Below are positions 1-13,051 of a DNA stretch of 64,000 nt, in pieces. Location of the stretch: positions 1-64,000 of the forward strand of contig NW_026516813.1 of the NCBI RefSeq assembly GCF_025766255.1, given 5' to 3'. The translations under genes were made by a program, and so were the position numbers. Position 1 is the stretch's first letter. Each line of letters begins with the position of its first letter. The DNA comes from Zychaea mexicana. Taxonomy: Eukaryota; Mucoromycota; Mucoromycetes; Mucorales; Lichtheimiaceae. The notes beneath the pieces were generated by a model that saw only the letters and a program-made list of their open reading frames with translations, made no database searches and was not told the DNA's origin.

Positions 1-1652
1 ACAATATGCACAAACATCTTTGATAAGTTATCACAATTCAAAGGCCGTAGAGATTCTTTCCACATCATGGAAGACACATGTAGACAACACACATATCACT
101 CTTCCCCCATCCTCACCTTAATACTTACCCGGAGTCAAGGCTGGAATCAAGTCAGGTCGACCAACACGTTTGAGTCGAGAGGCCATTGATTTTGCTGCGA
201 GTCGACGGATAAAGCGTCCAAATAATGTATTGTAGTATCCAATTTTTATATATGTCAAGTCAACCTGTTTATAGCAGTGATGAAATTAAGCAACCGACAG
301 TAATATCAATCATCCCGCACAGTATCAGCATCAGCAGTGATATTGCATATACATTACCTTGAAAAAGATATACAGGCGGTATATCCACATAACGAAAGGA
401 ATATTGCGAAACAGAAATTTCGTGATACGAGAATATGCGAATTGATCTATAATATGAGATTTTTATGAAAGGCATAAAAGGGATTAATTACACATAGCTG
501 GTGGCTGGCAAGTTTTCCCTTTTCAATTCAAGAGTAACTTTTGCTATACATACTTCGTGGTGTTACCCAGGCAGGAGTTCGCTGATAACTGTAAAGATGC
601 GATGCCATTTTCCGCAGTGCCGGAATCACTTGGACAGCTCTATATACAAATCGAGTAAGTTGAGTATCTAGATCTTGTTACAAGCAAGTGTATATACCGC
701 CTTTTCTTTCAGGAGAATGTTTAGAGTTTGATCCGTACGTTGCTCCACTACCAATAATAGCTATGCGTTTGTTCGTATAGTCAATGTTGTGATTCCAACG
801 AGCTGTATGTACAACAGGCCCATCAAAGTTTTCGATTGGAATACCCTGGGGATATTTTGGTACTCTGAACGGTCCAAGACCAGCAAATCTAAGATGATAG
901 ATTAAGTTAGCTCCGTGCCTTTCTCTGTGTTACTTGAGAGAAAAGAACGCGTTCTTTTCTTTCTTCTTTCCCCTTGCCCTTCTATCCAGCGGGTAGCTAT
1001 ATTTACACAAAATCAAAATGCCCGGATCCGGTTTCCTGGTGATTGTTTGTATTCCTCCATTCAAGCAGCCAGTGGTTTTCTTGCTCGTTCCACTCTGCAC
1101 GCATCATTTCGGTTTCGAATGATATCTTGTCGTACAAGTCGTACTTTTTGGTGATGTTTTTCAAGTATTTCTGGATCTCAGCTTGAGGACTATAATGCTT
1201 TGTCCAGCCTGAGTGTGTCATTGACCAAGGCGGACTAACAGTTAATTTATGTTTTTCAACTTTATCGTGTTAACTTTGGATGCGTACTTGGATTTGGCTC
1301 GAAACTGAACGAGTATACGTGGGATGGAATATCGCACTCGAGACCAGGGTACCTATTGATCATCCATATTAATCAAACTGACTCAACCAGTAAAAAGAAT
1401 CGTTTCGTGCAGAAACGAGCACCCTCATATTTACGTGTTTGCTTCCCAGGTGCCACCGACGTCTTTGGACATCTCGAAAAGCTGTGCGTCGACACCGAGT
1501 TCTTGCTTGACTTTGATAGCAGCGCAGATACCGGTGAAACTGGTTAACAAGCGGAAGATTGCATCAGTATTATCTCGAGAATACCCGATATGACCACTGT
1601 TCTTTTAATTTTACCCCGTGCCGATCACAGCAACAGTAGGCTTCTTGCTCAT
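1..1652 (-). CDS. Baeyer-Villiger / flavin-containing monooxygenase, 3' part outside window
   Basis: An FAD- and NADPH-dependent monooxygenase that inserts oxygen into ketones, probably cytosolic. The start is the ATG at 1652-1650. Predicted exons include 1615-1652, 1435-1539 and one beginning at 1352; later exons continue to the left edge. Visible motifs: the FAD-binding VIGTGFTGI at the N-terminus, an EMSKDVGGTWE stretch, SFEPNP, HYSPQAEIQKYL, the BVMO fingerprint FDGPVVHTARWN, then the second Rossmann motif IIGSGATAVQ restored by splicing, and QRTPAWVTPR. The reading stays open across seven or more introns, so the gene looks intact. The segment DNLSKMFVHI lies at the left edge; roughly the last third of a typical 500-550 aa protein is missing because the window ends. 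The substrate cannot be told. One intron (after the SFEPNP exon) needs a weak GTTAAC donor. Confidence 0.85.
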
Positions 1653-4209
1653 TTTTTTTTGTTTCGCTTCGAAAATAAAGTTATAGAAAAAAATAGAGGA
1701 AAGAGAGACAAAGTATTGCCGCGCCCTTTCCGATTTTTGTACCAATTGTTGTAGCTGATGGTGACACAGTCATTCTTTTCCTTTTCGCCCAGGATATAGC
1801 TATCTTGAACATTTTTTCGCTAAGGGGCAAATCTTTATCTCTTTCATCGTAAAAAATTCCAATGATATGTACCTAGTGTACTATGTGTCGTGCTTGCACG
1901 TCGGTTAAAAGGTAATTTAGGACATCCTATCAACGAAGTGAGTGGCACAATCAACAATAGAAGAGCTGGCGCTACCATTGTATACCAAAAGAAAATGCGG
2001 GGTGGGCTGTATGTGGCACAAAATATATCTGCACAATCTGCACATAAAACACTACTGGCTTATTGTGTTGTAGAACGTATGAAGTTGACCAAATATGCAC
2101 ATATATTGACGCACATGAACTTATATGCTTTATACGCTCTCTTTTTTTTCACATTGATGTGTATTCTAAAAGTTTCAAGGAAACTCTTGCTGACCGGAAC
2201 GTCCTAGACTTTTCTTTCCTTTGCTTGATGATAATATGTTAAATAATTTAGCGTAAGCTTAATTGCACTTGATGGCTAGAAGTATGTTGACTTTGCTATT
2301 TTCATCTGAAACAAGTTTGAAGTATACAATAATTGCAATAAAATAGTCAGAAATTCACAATGATAGCAATAATCATGTGTACTAGCTAGTCAGATAAGCT
2401 TATTTTTACTAGGATAACAATCCAAATATACATGTGCTATAAGTTTAGTATTGTTTTTTTAAGGAGGTATACGTGTACATACAAAATGCTTTAGTTAAAG
2501 ACTATTGTGAAAGTTGAGCGTTATATTCGCGCGAGAATTGTAAGGGCGGGTCGACCGGTCGTTGTTGCTACAAACGGTGTGCTAAATAACGCTCTTTTTT
2601 CATTGAACCGGGAGTTGCTAGTTGTTATTAACGACGATCGCTTTTGAGCTTATTAATAATTATTCTCTGCTGTTTGTCGTCATTAGCGTCGGCCAGCGTT
2701 TGCGTCTTTGTCCGTCCGCTCCTTCGTCATCAGCATCGCTGTTGTGTATAGACTTCAATTGATTTGACAATGTGTCTTCCAGGCGCTTGTATGGAAGAGA
2801 CGACGATTGTCGCGGCCCGGAATGTACCACGTATCGCGTTCTCCATAGCACCCGTTCATCCGAAACCATCATCAGTGCACTACCCCAATTTGTCGGCTAG
2901 TTACAGCACTTCGTTAACTTTTTCTCTTTCCATGATGTGTTTCACAAGTTGATTGACATGGTCCTTCAACGAACATGTAAAGAATTAGTGAGCAAATCCA
3001 AGTAAAGCAAGCAATTACGATGATTACAACTATCAAGTTATACACTACAGTACTTCTTTTATTAAATAAATCTTCGCTTATAAAAAAAAAAGAAAGCCAA
3101 AGGACACAGAAAGGATTTACAAGAAAGTGCAGTGTGATGAATTTGACTTGTTCCTGGAAGAAAACCCACAGCTACATCCACCTGCCTCACTTCGCTAGCT
3201 TCCAAACTTAAATAAGTTCGTCTTCAGAGCTCAATCGAATCATGCGTGATCGCAGACGTGTCGCAAATACATCTTACCACGTTTATGATGGTGACATGTG
3301 GCGAGAGTTTGCTGATTGCGCTGTCGTCGTTTTTGATCCACGACGTGCTTGTATAAACCACTGCGGTGGGTCATATGTTTAGGATATTGGCATTGCAGGA
3401 ATTTAGGCAGCTGGTGGGTAATACTTTCATTGTTGACAGCAACACTTTTTTTTCCCAATGCAAGAGCTGTTCGTACAGGCATAGCTCGTTGCTATAATAT
3501 AAAAACAACTGCATATGCAACTAGCATCAAGCTGCACAAGACATTGGTCCGATTCACTCTGCCGTACCTACAACGCGTCGTAGCTTTATTAATAAATTCT
3601 GTAGACTTGAAGCAAGATTGACAGCTCTGACGTTTTAAAGTCACAATGCCCTTAATCAAGAGATGCGGCATCCAAAGGAATATACGAGGATAGTACAGCA
3701 CCTCGGACTCGAGTTTTTCGGTATGTACTGCAACTGCCTTCTAACACAACCGAGCTGTTGACCTGTTGCTTACTAGACAGACACTCAGCTAACAGAGACA
3801 AGTAGGCCGATCCGTCTACTACTACGAGTGGCACATAGTGCACTCATTACACACACACACACACACAGCTTTCTCCTCGTTACAACACAATATCATATGC
3901 TTTAAACTTAAGAAAAATGTAGCTGATATGAAATAACAGATTCTGAATACTAATATGTTGATCTTGCTGATTGATGTTGTATGTAAAGAAAATAATAAAG
4001 CTAAGTACAATTCCAGTAGTGTTAGTTTTTTTGTTTCTTTGATTGATTGATAGATTTTCTGCCGTTTCTGGATGTGTGGGTGTGTGTATGTGCAGATGTG
4101 GACGTGTGGAGAACTGATTAATAAAGTTTTACTGTAAAAATATATGCAAAGAAGATGGGATTTAACAAAGAAGAGAAGAGAAAGGGTAAGGTTTCCTATC
4201 TTAGTACTG
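1653..4209. other. Gene-poor stretch upstream of the monooxygenase
   Basis: No ORF here has recognisable family features or a convincing splice pattern. Short ORFs at 1890-2207 (+), 2660-2872 (-) and 3349-3621 (+) are unsupported. An (AC)n microsatellite lies at about 3848-3868. The first few hundred bases upstream of 1652 probably hold the monooxygenase promoter, but I see no clear element. Confidence 0.5.
3848..3868. repeat. (AC)n microsatellite
   Basis: Simple AC dinucleotide run in the gene-poor left arm. Confidence 0.95.
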
Positions 4210-5124
4210 CTATGATAGTACTACTGCGTCATGAAAAAGATGGGGATGATTGCGTGGATGCTGGTAATTGTGAGGTACACCTGGTGGTGTAGATGCTTCT
4301 GGGATGGTAACGTAAGTGCGTTTGGGTTTCGGAGGTGGCGTGAGTGCCTTTGATGTTATTATAAAAGCAACAAAACAACACAGTTTGTGTATGAGAGAGA
4401 GAAGACTTGCCATTGGAAGATGTGATATATTCTGAAAAAAAAAAAGTCAAATACATACCAAGAAGCAGACTTCGAGATCCTCCTTGTTCACCAGGCCCCA
4501 TTTGTTATCGTCTTCTTCGAGCGCAAGTTGATAGGCTAGGGCTGCATTTACAGCCCATGCTGAGGGATCGTTTATACTGTCTCGTTGCTGTTGTTGGTTT
4601 TGCAAACAAATACCACGAATCAACCGTTCGGCCTCTTGCATTCTGTTTTCCCAAGCGGACGATGTCTTGAAATGTGTAAAGTCAATATCCCGGCCACGGA
4701 AGAGTGAGTGACGTCGCGAATGGTGATGCTGTTGCTGTTTTTCGTTGAAACTTGTTACCGCTACTGGCGGTTGTGCTGATGTTGTGTTCCAAAAGAGCTC
4801 ATAGGCCATGGTGGAGATATTGTTCACGATCAATGAGGTAAGAGACCAACATCCTTTGGTTGGTCGCTCGTCACGCGCTTCTTCTTGTTCTTGTTTTTTT
4901 TGTGCTACCTGGTCCCGCTGGTACGGATCATAGCAGGGGCCGAAAATTTGTCGCTTCATGGTGCCAAAGATGCCGAGCAGCGACATCAGACCACTAGGTT
5001 GACTAGGTCGTGTTTCGACCGCTGTCGCCATCGTTGTCGTATCACTATCACTAGTCGCTTGCTGTTGGTTCTGAGCCTTGCCGCCGGTGGTCACGAAAAC
5101 CTTGCCAAGGAGATATTTCCACAT
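4210..5124 (-). CDS. Hypothetical protein, two exons, 267 aa
   Basis: Exon 1 is 5124-4459 and exon 2 is 4347-4210, joined at phase 0 across a GTATGT...AAAG intron; the spliced length is 804 nt. I do not recognise the family. Visible features: an N-terminal MWKYLLGKVFVTTGG segment, a glutamine-rich low-complexity part, the motif MSLLGIFGTMKRQIFGP (about residue 47), a charged coiled region QVAQKKQEQEEARDE, HHHSRRHSLFRGRDIDF in the middle, an amphipathic helix around WENRMQEAERLIRGICLQ, then AWAVNAALAYQLALEEDD, and a proline-rich basic tail beginning ALTPPPKPKRTYVTIP. There is no clear signal peptide or membrane span. The CT-poor, repeat-bearing region upstream (5125-5380) is its likely promoter. 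It is probably a real lineage-restricted gene because the intron restores an open, compositionally sensible tail. Confidence 0.6.
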
Positions 5125-5301
5125 TTTTTGTGCTGGTATTTTTACAAGAAGTTATAGACAAAGAGATATTGGGTACAAGTGTGCGTAATGTGTTGCTTAA
5201 AGCACTGTTTGGGTATTGAGATCAAGAGGTAGTAGTAGAGTAAAACAAGGGTTGAAAGTGGAAGATGAAGGAAAGAGAGATGAGAAGATTGAGGGAAGAC
5301 G

Positions 5302-5367
5302 CACAGCTTTGATTGATTTTTATAATGTGACAGAGGCACTGAAGTGCATGTCACAGCTTTGATTGAT
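5302..5367. repeat. Direct repeat of a 16-bp motif in a promoter region
   Basis: CACAGCTTTGATTGAT occurs at 5302-5317 and again at 5352-5367, 50 bp apart, about 180-240 bp upstream of the start of the hypothetical gene at 5124 (-). Two exact 16-mers this close are unlikely by chance in the local base composition. It may be a paired binding site or a small duplication. Confidence 0.6.
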
Positions 5368-5780
5368 GAAAACGCTCCATCTCCTGTCCGCTCTTTTTTT
5401 TGGGTCTGTATTCACATACACACAATCACCATTCTCCAAACAGCAGCAAACCCATGCATTGCCCTTTCTCCTGCTGATTAAACGCTTTCCTTCCATAGCC
5501 TCTTCACTACTGCCTTCTTTTGTGTATGTACGCTTTCAATACGACTTCTTATTCGCTCTATGTTCTCTTGGGCTGTATCGTGTAGTAGTAGCAGTCATAC
5601 CCACCTGTTTCCTTGGTTCAGACGTGTACGCAGCCCGAGTTAAAAATAATAAGCAAACATTCCGAAGCCGTAACCTGCTAAGCACAGCCTCCTCAACAGA
5701 CTCGTAGGTCCGTGATTACATCATTGTTGTGTTCTTGTAGCTATTTGTCACAATAACACTTACTCTACCACCCACCATAT

Positions 5781-6069
5781 GACTTGAATGCTATGCCGGT
5801 AGTCGTATATCAATCATCATGAGTTTTGCCTGGTTATCGTTTTGAATGATTAATGTCAAGACACATCGCGGAAGCTTTCAAAGCGTCATACAGATGTAAT
5901 TCTTTCACTCTATCATCTACAATAGGACTTGAATGTTATGCCGGTAGTCGTATATCACTCATCACGAGTTTTGCATGGATATGCTTGGATATCGTTTTGG
6001 ATGATTAATGTCAAAACACATCGCAGAAGCTTTCAAAGCGTCATACAGATGCATAAATCTTTCATTGTT
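5781..6069. repeat. Two-copy tandem repeat, period about 145 bp
   Basis: Copy 1 begins GACTTGAATGCTATGCCGG at 5781 and copy 2 begins GACTTGAATGTTATGCCGG at 5926. They share long blocks such as TAGTCGTATATCA, GATTAATGTCAA and AGCTTTCAAAGCGTCATACA. Copy 2 carries a short internal expansion (GCATGGATATGCTTGGATATCG against GCCTGGTTATCG). Neither copy codes for anything convincing. Confidence 0.85.
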
Positions 6070-7904
6070 CTGTCGTGATTTTCATGTGTCCTTCTTTCCA
6101 GCGATGAGTTATTCGTTTCAGTTCAATAATGTATATACGCCCCGGTGATGCAACGGAGAGACATGAGGATGTAGATTAAAACACCCTGCTGCTGCTACGA
6201 CAATGGCCAATAAGGATGGTGGACACCTTTACATGTTCACTAAAACCTTGGGTTACACAAGGTTTAAAAAGACATAATTAAGCTATTTTACTTTATGGCG
6301 AACTGCCTGCGCGACTGTACAGCGAAAATATATAAAGTTCCGGATACCTGGGTTGTCTTTGACCCGTCCATATGATATGTGTACTACAGAAAATATTAGG
6401 CTGAGGGAGCACAGGAATAAATAACATTAAACTTATTAAATATCAAATATATAAATCGTCATGACGATCGGTGGCGAGAGCGGAGGGTATCGAACGAGTT
6501 CAAGCATATAATGGCCAGAACACTGTTTTTTGTTTTTCTCGATCGAGGCTAAATATATTAGAAAAGGGTTAATGCACATGCGGCAAACTTTGTTAACGAA
6601 CCTTGCGATGATGTGGTTTCTGCTCGGTTTGTGAGTGTACAGCAGTGTGTGTGTAAGCACTTCCCTTTGCATGAATTCTAGTAGAGCTTTCAGCATGTCA
6701 CAACCCTCGTCAAAAGCAATAAGTGCGAACATCTCTTTAATTGAAGTAAGATTTATCTATAACTCCTTGATTTTCTATATCACCCTATGCTGTTTGCCAT
6801 GAGTGTAACAGTGTCGGCCCAGATACTTACAATCGGGAACGTGAATGGGTGGACAGTGTGGATCAATGAATAAGGTGAGACTCGGATATATCAAAGGATA
6901 AAACGATGGGGATCCATATAACTCAGGATCCCGTCTTTATATATACGTCGAGTAATAGGGGGCTAGCTATCGTCTAAGTATTGATCTACATCATAACTTC
7001 TATCTAGAATATCCACGCCTATTACTCCATATTCAACCATGCGGTTGACCGCAAGTCATCCTATCGTCTGAACCATGCGTTGTCGATCGTCAACCATGCA
7101 GGTTGGATATCGTCGTAACGGTATGCACCGTTACAATGAGTTAAAAAACAACGGTGTACAAGAATTATCTTTACAGTCATGATGTAAGCTCGGAATACAC
7201 AATATAAATAACCAACTGCAGATATTCGTATTTTTATATTCCTTCTGTGCACGAACCTTAGTTTCCGAGTACAAAACGAAAGAGGGTACCTTGCAGCAAC
7301 ATGATGTCACTTCACAAAGTAGACAAAGTATGCAATAATATCGCTACATTGAGGAGGAAAATTTCACGAAAGCTGCCGCCATCTGTATTCTTAAACTCAA
7401 AATCTTGTTTTATGACAAGGAGAAAACCAGCAACGACTTGCAAAGCGCAAAGAAATGCAAGATTGTAAGAAATGGTTGCTGGGAACAAGACTCGAAGAGT
7501 ACACAGTATAATATAAAGTCATCGTTACATTATTGCGTAGTGTGGCTAGACCATATTTGTTTTTGGTTTTAAGTATTGCTGAACCGTATATATCATACCC
7601 GCCACAATTTTTTCCTCCTTCCTCCTCTTCTTCATCCTTTCATTTCGAATCCATACAGTACTTACCCTAGTTGTGAGTAACACCTTATGGTGCTGAGTGG
7701 AAATTAGACAGTAAATCTGCTAACATATGGATACCAAATTGATGCCAAGGTTTAATGATATAGAAGCCGTCAGCAACAAGAAAAAATGTAAAAACTGACG
7801 CTGCAGTTAACACCTGAAATTTAACTCGTTACGCCCAGTCAGTACTGTAGATATCTCCAAAGTAAGAGTAATCTGCCGCTTAATGTCGTCTATTGTCTAC
7901 CTGC
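6070..7904. other. Non-coding stretch, no supported gene
   Basis: A minus-strand ORF at 6436-6732 starts near a possible acceptor, and a GTAAGT donor lies upstream at about 6830, but the phases do not join without a stop, so no gene is called. The rest is AT-rich with scattered stops in all frames. Confidence 0.4.
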
Positions 7905-9095
7905 TATCATATTTGAAAATTGAAGTGGAGACTTCTCCTCGGTTGCCGCTGGCCTAGTGATTCAGAATGTGATCAAAGTCGTCTTTTCCTTCGCGTATCA
8001 GCTTCCCCACATCCCTTTGACGACCTCGAATAATGCCAGGTCCTATTCGACTTTGCTGACATCAATGACAATACGAGCGTCAAATAGAGAGAAACTAGAA
8101 TACGCTATTACATGATGACTTGATGATCTGAGCAATAAGTCGAAGACTCTCGATCGTAAATTGATATGGTACTACTTCTTACTCGGTGTATAAAGCGCCT
8201 TTTGAAGGAGATACGCGTTATCATAGTCAGCGATGAGGACCAGTATGAAAAGCAATGACATGTTTAGCAGCATACAAATCACTCCTCCTTTTTCTTCTTC
8301 TCTTACAATATCTTACATGTGCTCCGTAAGACTTTTACTGGTCCATGTGGAGAAAAGCGCGTTTTTAATCGTCTCGGCGATGAACATCAATGTAGACTCT
8401 ATGGAGACCTTGCTTATCATCTAAATACAAAATACAAAGTTATTAAATTACATCAATGATCATGGATGGCTAGGATTGAAAGAAATAGTTTTATAGCAAA
8501 TATAACGGTCCAGGCACTGTCAAGCCTTTTGGCACAAGTGCGAAAGGTACCGGTAAACTTCTTCTATAGTATGTGATCAATTGGTATCTGGGCTGAAAAG
8601 TAGTCGCCGCGACTTCATGGAACTATCAAGAAATAGGTCCAGGGCTGGTGGAGTCCACACCAACATGTCCATGTGCTAAAGTTCAAAACACAATGTTTTT
8701 CGTCAACTGGTCAACTGTTTTTTCTTGCCTTGCTCGCTGTTTGAAAACTGAGCCGACCGTATCGGACTGCAGGAATTAAGCACGTTGCCAGGGAGCAATC
8801 ATTTTTACATGCCCTGTACATTTAGATTCAATAACGAAGGAGATAGCAATTGCGTTGGGACTACGTCGTAGAGCCCATCAAAAAGTAATAGCTGCTGCAT
8901 ATTTTTTTTTACCAAATTTTCCATAAAGATAGAAACGCGAGTATTTAGAATTTGGTTCCGTTTTGCTTCAAAGATTACTTCGCGCATACTGTTTGCCTTC
9001 TGGATAGCGATTAGTAATGACAATCCAAAAAGAGCTGGAGTCGAGGTATCATTTGCATCTTGATGGTCAATGTCTACATAATGAAATACTGACAA
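7905..9095 (-). pseudogene. Decayed long ORF of unknown family
   Basis: On the minus strand from 9095 down to about 7985, a single reading frame keeps protein-like composition for some 1.1 kb although broken by roughly ten TAA/TGA/TAG codons. Recognisable stretches include ALFGLSLLIAIQKANSMREV, SMKSRRLLFSPDTN, SHTIEEVYRYLSHLCQKA, MFIAETIKNALFSTWTSKSL and DLALFEVVKGMWG. A frame change near 7985 then continues with KLIREGKDDFDHILNH and SGNRGEVSTSIFKYDS. Open stretches joined by lone stops plus one frameshift are what a neutrally decaying gene looks like. I do not know the family; a multicopy, transposon-associated protein is my guess, since such relics are common in mucoralean genomes. No function should be assumed. 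Confidence 0.5.
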
Positions 9096-12000
9096 ATACG
9101 ATGCACAAGAAACAACTAGTGATGGTTAATGATTACGTTATATACATCATTACAAAGAGAAAAAAATTGACCATCGTGGCTAACGGCTACTTGCTGTCCT
9201 TCCAGAGTCTTGTTACATAAATCTACACGACACCAAGCTTATATATACTATGAGGACGGTCTTTTAGGAGATTGCTGCTGAATTTAACAAAGGTTCAACC
9301 GAGGCATATAGCGTATACCAAGAATATTATAGCCTGTTTAATTGTCAAACGTATATGGTCATCATAACATCCAAAGATGCCACCGAAAGATCATTGTAAC
9401 AAAGAAGAAAAAAGATACAATTACCAGGTTCTTTTTGCACTCTTTGGCCGTATTTGGTCATTACATAGTGCTATTAGCAGTGCTGCTTTCACATATATAC
9501 GAACAGGAAATTGTACAGGTTTGCACGTATATAGAAGTAGGGCGCGCGTCTAATCATAACTCACGAGAGTCAATTCAATAAAAGAGTAAATAGGAATGAG
9601 AGCCACTTTAGACATAGTATATTCTGTTTTTGCGATCGGTTCACTTGCTATACCATTATCTTCACCCACCACATTATCTATCTGACACCCTAATAAAGAA
9701 AAGGATTTGTTTCTGCCCTTTTTTCCTATCTACATCACCACCCTATCAATCATGTCATATCATGTCGAACAGCATCATGAATTTAATAAGAAATCCTGCT
9801 GTATTAGGAAGATGTATGGAGATGCGGCGCCACTGTCTATTATTTTTCTTCTCTGTGCAACTACAAATAGGAATAGTATATTTCGTCGAGCTGATAACGT
9901 ATGTATATGCTCGGAAAAGCTATGCTGCTTATACGTACTTTTGCTGTATATTCAAAAACTACAAGTTCCTTGGACCGTACACCATCATCGTTTTTTTTTG
10001 AAAGAACAATGCTATTGTGACTTTTATCAATATTGTCTTTTGATGATCAAATGTGACTTAGTGCATGGTGAGCGAGTGCTTACTTTATCTGATGGATAAG
10101 TATGCTCAAAGTAGCAACATTGAACGGAGAACGTCAGCTAGTATGATACATAGGAGGATGATGTTTTCACAACGTTATGTTAGGGTTAGGATGGTGAAGA
10201 AGGATTCAACATGTTAATCCACCACTTTGGACGTAGGGGGAAACAACTCTAAGCAGTAGACCCACTCCCACGACATGCATTAATCAGGCAACATCATACA
10301 TGTCTTGATAGAACAAAAAATTGCCATATGCGCACCGCTCACCATTTATGGCGATGTATGAAATATTGTATGTATCGCTATCATCAGATCCTTGATCCTA
10401 TATAGAAGTATAGGTGGCACTATCACTACCACCCAGAGAAGCTAATGGTTTTGCTGCTGCTATTGCCTTATACAACCACACGACAATAACCGAGTGACCG
10501 ATTTACTGGTACTTTGGCTTCAGATATCAACCCATAATTTGTAACTCAAAAAGCGGAAGCACCCTAAAACAAGAACATTTATAAACTGAGATCAGCAACA
10601 GAATGTCAGTAGCTTTCATTGGGATACCCATAGTACTCCTAAGTCTGTTGCTGGCTTGACTAGAAGAAGAAGAATAAGAGCTTTCTGTAGTACATCTAGT
10701 TGACAGTTCATTAAACGCTCAAGGTAACGGCAAAACACTTTTGCAGAATACATAAAAGATCGGAGCCGGAGTGAAGAAGTAAATCATGATAGATGCGTAT
10801 CAGTGATGTACCAATCTTTGGTGCTCCGACGCTTTAAAGACTACCGGGCATTCGGAAGCAAGTCAACAATTTCTTACCCCTGGGCTTTACCTTATCATGG
10901 CGGGTCAAACAGGGAGGAAGGGAGAGGGAGAGTGAAAGTGGTGGTTACGATTGTCTCCTCCTCTCATTGAATTAATAATACAGAGGCTACACTTCCACGC
11001 GTTTCTTCAACAACAACGTGTTTACTATCTTGATTTTGGATTGGCTGGACTTTACCACATGGTCGTTCCTCCTTCTTCCTTTTCTCTTTGGTACATTACT
11101 ACTACGCGGGGGCGCATGCAACATAGCACCATCAGCAACAACAACAACAGCGATAGTACACCTAAAAGTCATCTAGAAATAAAAAATCGCGATAGGTTAA
11201 ACATGTGCGCGCGAGTGGTAAAATAAAAATGCGATTCGTCGGGAAGAGTAACCTAATCGGCCCGAGCGATCGAAGCATGGCCGGATAAAATGGCTTGTAC
11301 GACAAACGTTACACGCACTCCACATCAGACAAAAATGTCATCGAAGCGATAGACTTGATACGCAACAGCTGCTGTCATTATATAGTAGTCATTCTCCACC
11401 CCCACCCCCACCCACACGTCATTGGTTCAATCGTCCCGTCTGTTTTCGTTGAAAAAGAAAGATAATGTGGTAGTGCAGCGTTGGACACAAAGAAGCAAGC
11501 ATTTGCTCTTCCCATGGCTTATTAATACGTTAACTTAACGTATTTTCTAGTTTGAGTCATCATCGTTCCCAAAGTAAGCACCACTGTTTTATTGTGCAAT
11601 GGGTGCCGCATCATGACCGAAAAAGGAATATCCATCTATATATGCATAGCCATATATACTTGACTATTATCCTCGCGTTGTTCTTTTGATAGGATATCAG
11701 TTCTCTGTAACACCACCGCCTGAGAGGAGAGAGCCATGGCTCCCACGTTTACAAAAATCCATCTCTATTGCGTTGCTATGACAGCAAATGATGGCCATCA
11801 ACAAAACAGTGGGGGCGATTGATCTTGGTAGGATAGCGACGGTTGCTAGACCCTCACAACAAACAGATGGACATGCAATCTTTCCGTAACAAGGCACCGG
11901 TAAAGCTTATTGACGACCATCAAAAGCATACACGCCTGTGGGTGGAATGTGTATATATATAATCAGACGGTATATGAATAAATATGAGCCGGTTGGACAG

Positions 12001-13051
12001 AGCATTTCCAACTCAGCAGTTGCAACAAAAGGAAAGACCTGTGAAATAGCCAAACAAGCTTTTTCTTTTCCTTTAGGGAGACACAGCATGAAAGAGGGCA
12101 CCTAACAATGAATGATCGTGTGCCTGGTTGACATGCGCTGGGGCTCAAGTGACACAATGTAAGCAGGATGCATCCGAATGGAATGGGATGAAAAGGCGTT
12201 GTTGTTTTGTTCTGTATTTTTCATATGCTCACGTTACAACCCGAGTGCACCCACTCCCCCGCCCTTGCCCAAATGATTGGTGCCAATCCACCAAGATCCA
12301 ATCCGATTCGGGCGCGCTCACCTTTTTTCCACCCACCCACCCAACTACGTTACAGACCCCGTTGGACTGTTTTTGTCGTCTCTAAGGCTCTCTCTCCCCT
12401 CCCCTTGTGAGGTATATGCTGACCCCTCACTGATATATTTTATCTGGGAAGCCGGGAAAAACCACTCTACTTTTTTTTTTCCCCGTCCGTCCACCGGCTT
12501 ACGTACACAGACAAGCCTGCATGAAGCAGTGTTTTTTAGACAGATGATGATACGCTTTTCATTGTATTTGTGCGTGGCACCAAGATAAGCTTGACGTAGC
12601 ATATTACAACGCCCCTCGCTTATAGTCTCGTCGTTGTTGCTCAAAGGAGACCGAGGGCGGCGGTGGGGGGGAAGGGGAGGAGGAGAGAAAGAGAGAGAGC
12701 AGCCAAACGGCAATTAATTGATCCTTCCGAATGTCCCGGATGATAGAAAACATGGTAAAAACGCGGCGCTCTCATTGGCTAACGCTTATTGATTAAGCAG
12801 ACACGGCTCGACCCTGAGCTTGTGACCGGCGGAATCAAGGACGGAAAGGATGAACGCTTTTTTCTTCTTTATCGGCTGTGCTGCTGCTGCTGCTGCTGCT
12901 GTTGCTGTTGATCTTTTTGTTCTTTGTGCCCAGCTATTGTGAACCTGCTTCTTTTTCTTTCTTCTTTTTTAACAACTTTTTTTCTACCACCCCATTCTAC
13001 AAAGTAAAAAGAGTATAAAGTACAAAAAAAAAAGAAACAAAGCCTTGGGCC
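9096..13051. other. Gene-poor stretch, no supported gene
   Basis: Overlapping ORFs at 9630-10099 (+), 10951-11226 (+) and 12128-12713 (both strands) show no family motifs and no splice logic. The last 600 bp before 13052 are C-rich (including runs of CACCC) and end in T-rich and CTG-repeat tracts (about 12880-12912); this is the likely promoter and 5' leader of the gene starting at 13052. Confidence 0.45.

Noticed and set aside
2660..2872. 70-aa minus-strand ORF with hydrophilic, protein-like composition
   Set aside because: No start context, splice partner or homology that I can recognise; could be chance.
6436..6900. Possible two-exon minus-strand gene (IDPHCPPIHVPD then FALIAFDEGCDMLKALLEF)
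   Set aside because: A GTAAGT donor and a nearby acceptor exist, but joining them creates a stop or a wrong frame in every phase I tried, and no family motif is visible.
9630..10099. Overlapping 123- and 130-aa plus-strand ORFs
   Set aside because: Two frames open over the same stretch, Cys- and Phe-rich composition from T-rich DNA, no motifs.
12880..12912. CTG/CAG run as a possible CRISPR or structured repeat
   Set aside because: A simple triplet microsatellite in a eukaryotic promoter; no spacer-repeat pattern anywhere in the window.
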